From Brachyhypopomus gauderio (taxonomy: Eukaryota > Chordata > Actinopteri > Gymnotiformes > Hypopomidae): 64,000 nucleotides of DNA. The position numbers and the translations under genes were made by a program. Shown piece after piece: positions 14,801 to 26,031 of the stretch. A model generated the notes under the pieces. It saw nothing but the letters and a program-made list of their open reading frames with translations. It did not search any database and had not been told where the DNA came from. Numbering within the stretch: position 1 is the stretch's first letter; each line of letters starts with the position of its first letter. Location of the stretch: contig NW_027506877.1 in NCBI RefSeq assembly GCF_052324685.1, forward strand, positions 2,125,264-2,189,263, given 5' to 3'.

Positions 14801-17800
14801 CTAGTCACTATGAAAAGTGAAGGCGGCACTCCCTCCAACGTCTGAAGATCGAATTGCTTTGAAACTGATGTAGTTCAGTTGTCTTGGAGAAGAACCGAGA
14901 TAATTGGCATCATCATCATCATCATTGGGATTTCTGTTAACGGACGTATTTGTGCCAGTGAAATTCAAGTTAACAAAGCTCATGTCCAATTCAACGTTCG
15001 ATGCTGTTTGACCAAGCATCTCGCTACTCTGATTTAACTTCAAATTCTTTTGATATGCCATGTTCTCCTTTGAGAGGTTTGTCATTTCATTCGTTGAATT
15101 TATTTTAGACTTACTTAAGCGGACTATAGGAGATCTGTATGTAGATGTCTGTCCATCCTTTGAGCCTGACTTCAACCTGTTGTCCTGATGATAGACTCCA
15201 ATATATTTACCACCCACGACACTGCTAGTAGGCCTTGAACTTTGTGTAGCATTGTCATCACTTCCATATTGTTGAATTGGGTCAGTAAATTCATTATTCT
15301 GAATTTGAGTTCTTGTTGGTGACTCAATAGGACCTTTATTTTTCAGTGATGTAAACTGCACTTCCTTTGGGACAGAGTTTTCTATTTGTAAGTGTCCAGT
15401 CCCATTCTGAGGCACGACAGACTCAAGACTGGCTAAATCAAACCCTGAAGAGGAAATGCCACGTTGATTTTCATTGACCATTTGTGGCTTGTAACTGTGA
15501 GAAGAGGCCAGATTTTGTGTTGTGGGTTCATCATCAGAGTAGATATTGCTACCAGGTAAGTGGGCACCATCAACAGTGAGCAGGTTTTCAGAAGTGGAAC
15601 TGAAGGAGGGAGAAGTTTGAAGCGGTTCACTCTGGTATGCTGCGTCATCACTTGTAACAAAGTTGTATTCTGCTGAAATTTGATGATTTTGAATAAACTC
15701 AGATTGGTTATAATTATGCGAATGATGTAGAGTCTGGTCAGCATCTCTGTTTGGTGTGTAATTTGCTTTGTTCCACATCAAAACAGACTCATTAAAATCA
15801 TGTTTATTCTGGATTTCTATTCTATCCATCATGACATCTGAGGCACCAATAAGGTCTTGTTCAAATGGTTTCTCAGAATCAGTGGCAACGGTTTTGGAAA
15901 TCTGGCTGGGGCTTATAAGTAGTAGTTCTCCAATAATACTATGATTATGTTCACTGATGCTTATAACTGGATTGCTTGTTGAAGGGATTGTGATTATTTC
16001 AGGTGAAATAGACTTATTTGCTACCCAGCCATTAGATATTTCTGACTGCCTTTGGTCAGGTTGCAGGCCACCTAAATCTATGTTCAACTTAGTGTCTGGT
16101 TTTTTATATTCCCAGACTGGTAGATCATGTGATATTTGTGAAGGAGTTTGGTGCAACGTTATATTGTTTTGATCAAAGTCTTTAGGATTATTCATGCTGG
16201 AATTGTCAGGGATACTTACATTGTTTTGAGGGTGGCTACTGTGATCATGTATCCATTTAACAAGGGTATCTTCTACTAATGATATGTTTGTTGGCCATAT
16301 TTCACTATTAACAGATGGTGTTTTTCCAGTTGTATGCCACTCCCTGGGCTCTTCAAACTTCTTGAGAAAAACAACATTGGAAGTTTGATAGTGATGGCCG
16401 TCAGATGTTGGGGAGCTCTGAGAGGAAAGATCTGTACTCACTTGAAGTGGGACTTCCCTTGGTGGCTGACCTTGTGTAGATCCTGCTTCTCCATTGCTGT
16501 TTTGTGTCTCATTAGGCATTAGGTTCAGAGGGAGTAGTTTTAAGTCCCAGACAGCATGGGCATTTTTTGAATTTGTATAATCTGGTTGTTTTTGTCTTCC
16601 GTAAGTGCTGTGATTTCTTGATATACTTGGGCTTGCAGAGGGAAACAAATGATGGCTCACGTTTGCTTCAACTTTTGGTGGTCTTTGACTATGCATCTCA
16701 GTACTTTGATTTAACTTCAAATAATTTTCATATCTTATGTTACCCATTGAGAGGTTCATTGTTTCATTAACTGAATTTTTTATTTTAAACTTACTTAAGC
16801 GGACTATAGGAGATCTGTATGTAGATGTCTGTCCATTCTTTGAACCTGATTTCAAGCTGTTGTCCTGATGATAGACTCCAATATGTTTACCAACCAAAGC
16901 ACTGCTAGTAGGCCTTGAACTTTGTGTAGCATTGTCACGACCTCCATGTTGTTGGATTGGGTCAGTCAATTCATTGTTCTGTACTTGAGTTCTTGTTGGT
17001 GTCTCAATATGACCTTTATTTTTCAGTGATGTAAACTGCACTTCCTTTGGGACAGAGTTTTCTATTTGTAAGTGTCCAGTCCCATTCTGAGGCACGACAG
17101 ACTCAAGACTGGCTAAATCAAACCCTGAAGAGGAAATGCCACGTTGATTGTCATTGACCATTTGTGGCTTGTAACTGTGAGAAGAGGCCAGATTGTGTGT
17201 TGTGGGTTCATCATCAGAGTCGATATTGCTACCAGGTAAGTGGGCACCATCAACAGTGAGCAGGTTTTCAGAAGTGGAACTGAAGGAGGGAGAAGTTTGA
17301 ACCGGTTCACTCTGGTATGCTGCGTCATCACTTGTAACAGAGTTGTATTCTGCTGAAATTTTATGATTTTGAATAAACTCGGATTGGTTGTAATTATGAG
17401 AATGATACAGAGTCTGGTCAGCATCTCTGTTTGGTGTGGAATTTGTTTTGTTCCACATCAAAACAGACTCATTAAAATCATGTTTATTCTGGACTTCTAT
17501 TCTATCAATCATGACATCTGAGGCAGTTATAAGGTCTTGTTCAAATGGTTTCTCAGAATTAGTGGCAACGGTTTTGAAAATCTGGCTGGGGTTTAAAATA
17601 AAAACTTGTCCAGTGATACTTTGATCAGGTTCATTGATGCTTATAACTGGATTACTTGACTCCCCTTTGTAATGTTGCAATCCACTGAAATCCATGTTCA
17701 ACTTGGTGTTTGATTTTCTATATTCCAAGACTGTTAGATCAGGTGATGTTTGTGAAGGTTTTTGATGGAAAGTTGTATTGTTTTGATTATTTTGAAGGTG

Positions 17801-19889
17801 GCCAGTATCAGCCGTCTGTTTAACAGAGGTGTCTTCTTCCAAAGAGATGATAGCTGGCCCAAGATCTCCATTATCGGATAATGGTTCTCCAGTTGGTTGC
17901 CATTCCCCAGAAACTAAATTTGAAATGTGATAATGATGGTGATCAGATGTCATGGAGCTTTGAGAAGTAAAATCTGGCTCCATCTGGAGATGTGAGACTT
18001 TGCTTGGTGGACGACCATGTTTAGATTCTGCCTCTCCTTTGATATTTCGCATCTCATTAGGCATTATGCTCATAGGGAGTGGTTTGAACTCCCTGACTGC
18101 ATGGGTATTTTTTAAGTTTCCATAATCTGGTTGATGCTGGCTTCCGTAAATGCTACGATTTCTTGATGCCATTGGGCTTGCAGCAAAAAATCCATGATGG
18201 TTGGAGAAAGAATGGGCTCTGCTTTGGACACCGTCCCATGTTCTTCTAGATGCAGGATGGGGTTTTATGGCTATCCACTGTACAGTTGTTTGGGTGCTAG
18301 GTATATTCTCTGGGGGTTTCCTTAAATTATGTTGTTCTAAGTAACTTGAAAGACTTGGATGACTGCCAAAGATTTTTGCCTCACCAGAATTGCTGTTTGA
18401 AGTACCCAGATAGTTCCATGGTGGTTTAATTCCTGGCGAGATAGACATAGTCTTGCCCATTGTGTCCATTATAGGTTTATTCTGGCTTGACTTCATTCTT
18501 CCGTTTGCTGAAGAGTTCCAGGAGGACAAATCTGTAGTGAACGGTCTGTGCCAATTTGTCCGTGGCATGGCTTTACTTTTAACCTGTTCACTAACTTCCT
18601 TTGCGTGCATATTGGCAGACTCATAGCGATTGTGAATCCTGGGTGGATGGTTACTCATAACCTTCAAAAAAAGTGCAGACTTGGAACTCATTTGGTGGCC
18701 TTTTTGTAGTGCTATATTCATTTTAGTTGACGTTTGCCCTCCCTGAGTAGGCCAAGACGAGACTGATTGGTTTTTTGAGGCTTTCGAGATGAAATCTGCA
18801 TAAAATTTCCAAGGTTCTTGAACAAATGATGTTTGCGCTCTTTGAGCAGGAAGCTGAGGCAAGGGCTTCAAATGGATCGTCTGCTTTAACTCGTACGAGG
18901 GAACATCCTGAGAATGTTTGAAACCTTGCCTGACGTACCTTCTGATGGATGTCTTCTCATTTATTTGTATAACACTTTTAGATAAATCTGTTCTCTTTCT
19001 ACCATGTTGAGGACTATCAGCATGGTTAGAATGCAGTGGAACACTACCAGTAACATGCCCTTTGTACTGGTCTGGGTTTAAGTTACTTGTATCCATACCA
19101 TGACTTGGTCTGAATGCATAGGGTTTATAATTAGCATGTACAAAGTTATTTTGATTACTGCTTGCCAAGTTTGTCATACCACTTGAGTCCGAGTGAGTGT
19201 TTCCAGGACTTAATTCACCTCTATCTGGAAGAATATTAAAGCCATTTGAAGTAATATCACCACTGAAGGATTTTTCGTTCAAAACAGGAACAGTGTTGCC
19301 ATTTGTAGGCAAAGGTTTTGCAACAGTGCTCTCAGAGTAGTTAATCTCAGAGAGAACAGGCCCAAGATGGTTTTGGTTTGGATGAACGCTGTTTGGATTA
19401 TCGAAGGTGTTTAGATGGCCCGTTTGGTTATTCTCTTCACTGATGCCTTTTAAGCCTCTGACTGAGACAGAGAGATAAATTTATCATCATTTATATATAA
19501 ATGAAACAGCAGCATCATAAGGTCACTAGATCTTGCAAATACACATGCTTAGGCATAGCTTTCCTGTCTTTAGGTGTTTTGAGCCAAAACGGATCATTTA
19601 CACAGGTTCTTATTCTTTGTAAACATCATGAAATCTTCATAAAAAATATACATTAATAACTCTCTACACAAGATTGTTTTTTTTTAGAGCAGATGCAAAA
19701 AAGCTTACCTACAGATGGTGGTTCAGCAAAATATTTTGCTACAAGAAGAGCCAAATAAACCAAAGCCAGCCTGTGACATAATGAAGTCAAAACACCAAAG
19801 CCCATTATTAACTCATATCTAAAGACATATGTCTTTCATTTTTAACACAGGAAAACAAAAACTTGCCTATAACAACGTCCAAAAGACAT
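14801..19889 (-). CDS. Large secreted cysteine-free repetitive protein, family not recognised
   Basis: Read on the minus strand the gene has three coding exons: 19889-19867, 19770-19709 and 19461-14801, joining to 1582 codons including the TAG stop at 14801-14803. Exon 1 ends at a GC donor (AG|GCAAGT), exon 2 at GTAAGC, and the acceptors are TCACAG and TCTCAG. The N-terminus is a signal peptide split over exons 1-2: a short basic start followed by the core LALVYLALLVA. The mature chain appears free of cysteine and rich in Ser, Asn, Gln, Thr and Pro, with many N-X-S/T sites. Residues about 461-968 and 969-1520 are two copies of one long unit; the motif ASLESVVPQNGTGHLQIEN occurs in both. Near the C-terminus there is a run of five Asp. 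I cannot assign it to a known family. A mucin-like or extracellular-matrix role is only a guess. Confidence 0.8.
15000..18180 (-). repeat. Long direct duplication inside the secreted-protein gene
   Basis: Two coding units lie at roughly 18180-16645 and 16640-14990. Between about 15120-15900 and 16800-17580 the two copies align with a constant offset of exactly 1680 bp and only scattered substitutions. Some whole 60-base stretches are identical, such as 15361-15420 and 17041-17100. Outside this core the copies are clearly more diverged and contain length differences. Confidence 0.9.
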
Positions 19890-21086
19890 TGTAACTGAAG
19901 AAATGCAAATCAATCCAGGAGACAAACAGGCACAGGTCAAACTGACTGGCAAACTGGATTGAAAAGCAAAGAGACTGCTTTCAGGAACTCTGTTACCCGC
20001 TGTAGCCTAATTATCTCACATTTCCATTGACATTCATTACACTAATCTATCTGGATGTGTTGCCAATTGTCTCCAACCCCTGCTTAATTGGTCTTTATGG
20101 TTTAATCCAACCAGGCTTTAGGAGATCTGCTGCCCAAGAGAGTCTTAATTCCAATCCTTAACCATCATGCCTGGGTATAAATCAGCACAGACTCTATTAT
20201 CTGGATAAGATGTGTCAGATCAGGGATCTAATTCTGTGAGGTAGCAGCTCTGCACAGGCTAGGGAACTTTTTTGGGATTTTGACATTAATCAGTTATTAT
20301 TTGTTGCAATTTAAGGCAAGTGTACAATAAAATCCTAAACATAAAAACGTTTTTAACTTTATAGGTAAGTGCAAACCAATTCAGTAGACCTATACCTTCT
20401 AACACGTTTTCAGTTCATATGTGAGGATATGCACAACCCCACACCTTATGGTTAAGGAAACCCTTGTTTGATTTAAAATGTTATTAAAACTAAATCAAAT
20501 GCATTAAACTGCTTAACCTAATAGGCTGAAACACATCTCATTCTTTTGGTTTTATAAAAAAAACACTTTAATGCTGTTAAAGTGCTGTTAAGTACAAAAT
20601 GTTACAAAAAGTTAACATGTATAGTTAAAAAAAGTAAAAGTAAATAAATAATTGTAAAAAAAAACCGCAATATAAACATTCACGTTTCAAATTACAGTAC
20701 ACTTCTGAAATTGTAATACGTCAGAGTAGCATTTTTACTTTAAAGCTTAAATAACATTGGTGGTACTTTTCTAAATGCATTTTCCGTATTGTGAAAATGT
20801 GGAATTGGGACCGTCCAACAGAAAAGCACGTTTTAATAGGCTAGTAAATTTTAACTCTGTGGTACTTTGACAGTCACTTTACGTACGTCTGCTTGTGGTC
20901 AACTGGTCTATCTTCTCGCACGTACTGGCATGGCTTGGATGTTCAGTTACATTTAGTGCGAGTAATCCGTTATGAAACTCCATAAATGGGATCATGTTTA
21001 GTTCGTTGACGTGATGCATTTCAGCAAAGGAGCCAATCCAAACTTCAACGTCGTAGGCAATTTCGTGGTTCGTCCCCTCGTTTGGG
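19890..21086. other. Intergenic, nothing recognised
   Basis: AT-rich sequence between the 5' end of the minus-strand secreted-protein gene and the 3' end of the minus-strand RING gene. It should hold the promoter of the former and the 3' untranslated region of the latter; I see no element I can define. Confidence 0.5.
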
Positions 21087-21714
21087 CTACATCATGTAGC
21101 AAGACATGAGTGCCAGATCCCGCATTTCCGCATGAGTAATACAACCTAAAGGAAACACGCACAGTGAGCATTTCCGATTTAATTTTAGATTATTCCATTA
21201 TTTTAACAATTGGTTGGGCTACAAACATGCAACATGGATTGTGTTAAATCTTATAGGAAAACCAGATCATTCATAGGAAACACTCACTTGTCCGACTCCG
21301 TCCTGTAATTTTAGTGCAGAGTCGCTTCATGGACTTCCACAGCCGTCCTGTCCTGGACCTCGGTAGTCCATCGCCTTCACCCCGGCCAGATGTCTCGCTC
21401 TTCTTCTCTTCGTCTTCCTCGTCGTCACAAGATTTTTCCTCCAGGCCTCCTACTGACAAAATCCGCTCCAGAATCCCTTCGTTTACCGGGAAATTATCCC
21501 TCAGCCTGTCCTCTGTCAGAGGAGTGGTGTGTCGACAAAACGCACAGACCACCCGGGCTTCTGTTTCGGGGTCCTCCGTGCGGTGCGCGGCGGACTGCGC
21601 CTGCGTCAGGAGACACTTCTCGCAAAAGCTGTGTTGACACCTCAGCTGCCGGGGACACCGCCGTCCCGCGTTGTAAAGTTGGTAACATATCCCACACTCC
21701 AGCTCTGACAACAT
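21087..21714 (-). CDS. RING-finger protein, RNF227-like
   Basis: The minus-strand start at 21714 begins MLSELECGICY, with no better upstream ATG in frame. A C3HC4 RING is visible: C7, C10, C26, H28, C31, C34, C57 and C60. RING proteins of this type are E2-binding ubiquitin ligases. An acidic stretch (DDEEDEEKK) and a basic one (RLWKSMKRL) follow; no membrane segment is seen. The frame could run to a TGA at 21271, but a GTGAGT donor lies just before it (exon end 21288). A TTTCCTTTAG acceptor is placed so that 21145-21087 adds a 19-residue tail ending LALMSCYMM and a TAG stop, giving 161 residues with a 142-bp intron. Similarity to RNF227 is from memory of the family's short length, RING spacing and the RLW-type motif; the human gene is in the same chromosome band as DVL2, which agrees. 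Other short RING proteins (RNF224, RNF225) cannot be excluded. Confidence 0.72.
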
Positions 21715-21719
21715 ACTGT

Positions 21720-23450
21720 ACAGCCGCGTTAGACACTCAAAAAGAATCTGAACACCGGCTACAGCTCGGGATTGTTTTATAGGCTGTGTTAAAAAGCGGA
21801 CGTGCTACGTAGAAGGTAGTCCCTCACGACGAAACTAGGGTTATAAACACACTCTCATCACATGATGACTCACATTTGTAGCCCAGGGCTACGTGAGGAG
21901 ATTCAACACATTTTACGTTTTTAAAGTGGGACAGCCATTTTAATTTTGATATGATTTAGGGCTGGACGTACGTTTAATATAAATCTACGTTGACGTCCCT
22001 CTAATACACCACCTTGTCTAACATGTTTTCCAACAAGTCCACGTCAAAATATTTGGTATAATCAAACGTCAAAATTTTATAGTCAACCCCTTTTTCGTAG
22101 TTAATTAACCCACAAACAAATAAACCCAAGGCGGTGACTTTGTTGCAGCCTAATGAATGGCACTGTAAAAGTTTATTGGCTCACTAACACGTCAGCCTTT
22201 GTTTTTAGTGAATAGAATCGAGACCACCGACATGCGAGTTGGTTCATAGACCCCAACTATAAACCAAACAAAATGTTATCTCTCTGATACCTGTCACGAT
22301 TTACTGTAAATCCTACTATTCCAGATATGATTCATAAGTTTAACACAATTTAAAAACAATGTAGTCTATTCATATCCCATACGGAGTTCCCCTTTCTGAC
22401 TCCCACGCATATGGGTGTGTGTGTATGACGCACACTTCTGGATCTAACCGGCTGGGCTTCCACGATCACTGTGGCTCTACAGTCTCTGTATCTGAAACAT
22501 GTTATGACTTCATTCTTCGGGAACTGTAACCGCAAACGTGTGTTGATATGAAATAAATGTGTTAATTACCTTGCACCCTAGAACGCAGACTAGATTAATA
22601 ACAAATGTTAAAATGATTGAGGTTAGCATAATTTTGACAATTTTTACGCCTTTGAGTCGGTATAACTTTTAACATATCCAAATGTTACACTTATGTAGGG
22701 TGATTGTTTACTATCCACACGATAACTTTATCTTTAAAAGGTAAGAAAAAATCAAATCAGCAGTATCCAGTTTACAAGCAACACCTTGTCGTTGTAAAGA
22801 CTCGTGTTCGGGAATTCTTGTTTTGACTTGGTAACTTGAGGGAGGAGCTGTTGTGTTTGGCAAGTGTCTCGCACTCGAAACAAGTCAAAGGGAAATGCAG
22901 AAACTGTAAGAAAAATGCTTCCGTGACCCTGAGTCAAAGGGGCAACGTCCACCGATGCTGTTTATGACTCGGATAACCTTTGGAAGGAAACCATGCAATT
23001 ACATGCTGATGAATGAATTATGATTAGGAAAAACAACAAAATGTCCCTTTTAGCTCTTTATATTTTGCTGCAACACTATACAAAAAAGTTGTAAAATGGT
23101 GTGTGTGTGTATATATATGTATGTATGTATATATTTGTGTGTGTGTATGTGTAAATATATCAAACATGAAAAGATGAGGTAACGTATATTTAAAGACGAT
23201 GAAGATGGAGGTGCTATGACATAAAAGCATCTCACACTGTTCCCTCTCCTAGAAACCAAACTATCTCTAGGTAATAAATGTCAGGGAAACCAGCTCAAAC
23301 CCCTTAGTACAACACAAGACATGGGATCAAGGGAGAGGGAGCGAGAGAATGAAAGAATAAAAATATTTCAATATAATGTATATATATGCAGAAAACCGTG
23401 AAATTTGACAAAGGTGTCATTGGTAAGACGTGCATGCTTTTTTAACTACA
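21720..23450. other. Divergent intergenic region between the two RING genes
   Basis: This stretch separates the divergently transcribed RING genes and must hold both promoters. I see no coding sequence. A mixed GT/TA simple-repeat patch lies near 23098-23160. No transposon ends were identified. Confidence 0.5.
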
Positions 23451-23459
23451 TGTAAAAAT

Positions 23460-23525
23460 GGATTTCTACAAGGACAGGACTCGGAGGACTTTCCTCCGAC
23501 ACTAGAAGCAGAAGGTTTCACGCAG
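23460..23525 (+). other. Putative noncoding first exon of the plus-strand RING gene
   Basis: A strong donor (CACGCAG|GTAAGTG) at 23525/23526 has no coding frame upstream. A matching acceptor (TTCTCTACAG) ends at 24692, 75 bp before the RING-gene ATG. The simplest reading is a 5' untranslated exon ending at 23525 and a 1.17-kb intron. The transcription start is not defined from sequence. Confidence 0.45.
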
Positions 23526-24767
23526 GTAAGTGGCTGTTATTTCTCTCGCACACTCTAAAATGCGCCACATGGTCTGTGCACTCAAACATGCCTCTTGTTA
23601 GCTAATGCAATTATACCAAATTTTTTAATATACCCCAATACAGTCCTGCCATCTTTACTCGTAGCCGTGGTGAAATAGAAGATTTAGATCTTCTCGAACA
23701 CCTTTATCTGTATGACTTGCTTCTTAAAAGTTGATTGTATAGACATAAAAAATTTAATACTAATACTATTAATTAGTGTTGTGTACATTCAGACACTGCT
23801 GCCGGGTTTGTTTTTTTTTATGGGGTGACAGACTTGTAATCCATGTTGAGGATGTAGACATGATGAGATGCTGTCAGTAATCATGTAACTATTCAGTCTA
23901 AATACACACCTGATAAATTGACTAACGTAAGGCTCAGACTGCATAAATTACTGATACATCAACCATCATCTGAGCCCAGTACTGTAGGGAGTAGCTCTTG
24001 GGTGTGAGTGATGGTTGCTCTGGCAACATGAATAGACATCTGGGATTACTAGTCAGGTCTGGGATTGAAAAAAGAAACATATGACATAGACATGCAGCAA
24101 CTAACAGTACTCTAGGGAATGTAATCTGTAGAGGGCAGTTTGTTTACTTAAGACCATTGAATGTAGTCATTTTGATGTTCATCTCTGCCTAAACTAGTGT
24201 TTAATGTGATACAACATGCTTTGAATTTCTAGATGGTTCTATTACTGCCCCTATAAATCTATCCCTACACACCTATAAATCTATCTACACATACACACGT
24301 TGTATTTTGTCAGATAAATTTCCTTACAGATTAAAGGGAAATGAAAGTATTTTAAGACCTACATTATTTTCATTTGCAGGGAAGGAATAGTATGTGGTTA
24401 TGAAAGTCACCTGGAATTCACCTGGAATTTTTTTTCAGCCAGCAGAGGATATAACCAAAATAATGAACTTGTGCAAACATGCTGGCTTTTTCGTTCTTGA
24501 TGCATTTCCACTGAAAAGATTCACGTTACATTTTAATACAGTTTCCTGTCTGCCAGTAACAAGATCGTGTTGATAATGGTGACTCACGCATTACTGACCT
24601 GCAGTGTTTCAGTAATTTTAGTGTGGTAGTAATTTTTAATTAACAAACACAACACAGAGATGCTGCTATATTGATTATACTCTTCTCTACAGGTCTGTCT
24701 GATGTAGAGGATCTACTTCAGCTGTTCCTATTATACATCTTGGCTGTCACATCTACAGTCAACCTCC

Positions 24768-25367
24768 ATGTCCTTCAGGACCACAACTGTCCTGGACACC
24801 GTGTCCACCAGTGGGGACACCCCTGAGGTGGAATGCCCTGTGTGTTACCAGGAATACGACCAGGACCTCAGGCTCCCACGCATGCTGGAATGCCTCCATG
24901 TCTTCTGCACAGAATGCCTTCGTAACATCCAGCTGTCCCCGTTCCACTCACCCGACCCGGACAGCCCTCCCTCTATCTCCTGCCCCTTGTGCCGCCATTC
25001 CACCCCGCTAGAGGGTGGCGATGCACACTCCCTCCCCTGTAACTCTCGGATCCTGGCCAAGCTCCCACCTCTAACTTTTCAGCTTCCCGTGTCGGTATCC
25101 ACTCGGCTAGCTACTGTGACCCAGAGGGTGATCCTGTCTCTGGAGTCCCGGGATGCCCGGTTCATCATCTTACCCACTGTCAGTCTTCGGGTGGAGCAGA
25201 TGGGGGAGAACTCCAGCTCACCTGAACCCATAGAGGGGAGGGTTGAAGTCATGAGGAGACACAGAAAGAGTCTGATGTGTGTACAGATGTTGGTTGTCAT
25301 ATTCTGGATGTTTTTTGTTTTGGCCTGTGTGTTAGGTGTGGTTTTTGGACCAAATTTCTTTCACTAA
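24768..25367 (+). CDS. Membrane-anchored RING-finger protein, RNF183/RNF223-like
   Basis: One uninterrupted exon encodes 199 residues. A C3HC4 RING occupies roughly residues 23-78: C23, C26, C42, H44, C47, C50, then a CPLC pair. A hydrophobic segment near residues 170-192 followed by only a few residues makes it a tail-anchored membrane protein. Single-exon short RING proteins with a C-terminal anchor are typical of the RNF183/RNF186/RNF223/RNF225 group, E3 ubiquitin ligases of internal membranes. I cannot choose among them, so no symbol is given. An acceptor at 24692 implies an upstream noncoding exon. The gene is divergent from the RNF227-like gene about 3 kb away, which may reflect an old duplication of related RING genes. 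The ATG at 24768 is the first in the exon. Confidence 0.85.
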   Translation: MSFRTTTVLDTVSTSGDTPEVECPVCYQEYDQDLRLPRMLECLHVFCTECLRNIQLSPFHSPDPDSPPSISCPLCRHSTPLEGGDAHSLPCNSRILAKLPPLTFQLPVSVSTRLATVTQRVILSLESRDARFIILPTVSLRVEQMGENSSSPEPIEGRVEVMRRHRKSLMCVQMLVVIFWMFFVLACVLGVVFGPNFFH

Positions 25368-25973
25368 ATAAGACTGAAAGGGTAAATTATGTGCTGTTAG
25401 AACTCCCTCTGTGAAACATGCAGTATGCACAAACTTGCTGTTGCTGTAGCACTGATTTCTGAGCCACATGACATAAAAATCCATATAATGTGTAGGATCT
25501 GAAAAGAAAAATGTTAGTTTAAACTCAAGATCTTCAAATTGCTCATTGTTTAATTTGTCTATACCTTTTCTATTAATTATTTTTTTATTTTTGGAATCTG
25601 CACACTGTTTCTCACTAAATGTCACTGCAAACTGCTTATCTCAGCAGTCCATATTCTGAAGAAGTACATTCTCAGAAAAGCATGTCAAAGTTAAACAACA
25701 TGGCTGCTTTGTAATCTTAACCTATCTGCATTCTGAAGAAAAACTGGTGATCTTCCAGGTACGTGACCTGTTGTGTTTATTCATTTATTTTTTATCGTGT
25801 TTATTGATTAATGTGATTATAAACTTTTAGCACCTGCAATTTTAAGCAGTTTAAGCAATTTTAATTTTAATGAATGCTAAATATCCACCAAAGGCACATT
25901 TACTATGTTAAGGTCAAACTATGCCACATAAGTTCTGTTCTGTATCTTCCAGTCATGATTAATTATGTCTAAT

Positions 25974-26031
<58 letters not shown>

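Noticed and set aside
15433..17624. Shorter frames within the large secreted-protein exon, in other frames or antisense
   Set aside because: They are shadows of the long coding frame; two of them exist only because the exon contains a duplication.
19310..19312. TTG at 19312 as the start of the large minus-strand frame
   Set aside because: The frame stays open upstream to a splice acceptor at 19461, and two upstream exons supply an ATG and a signal peptide.
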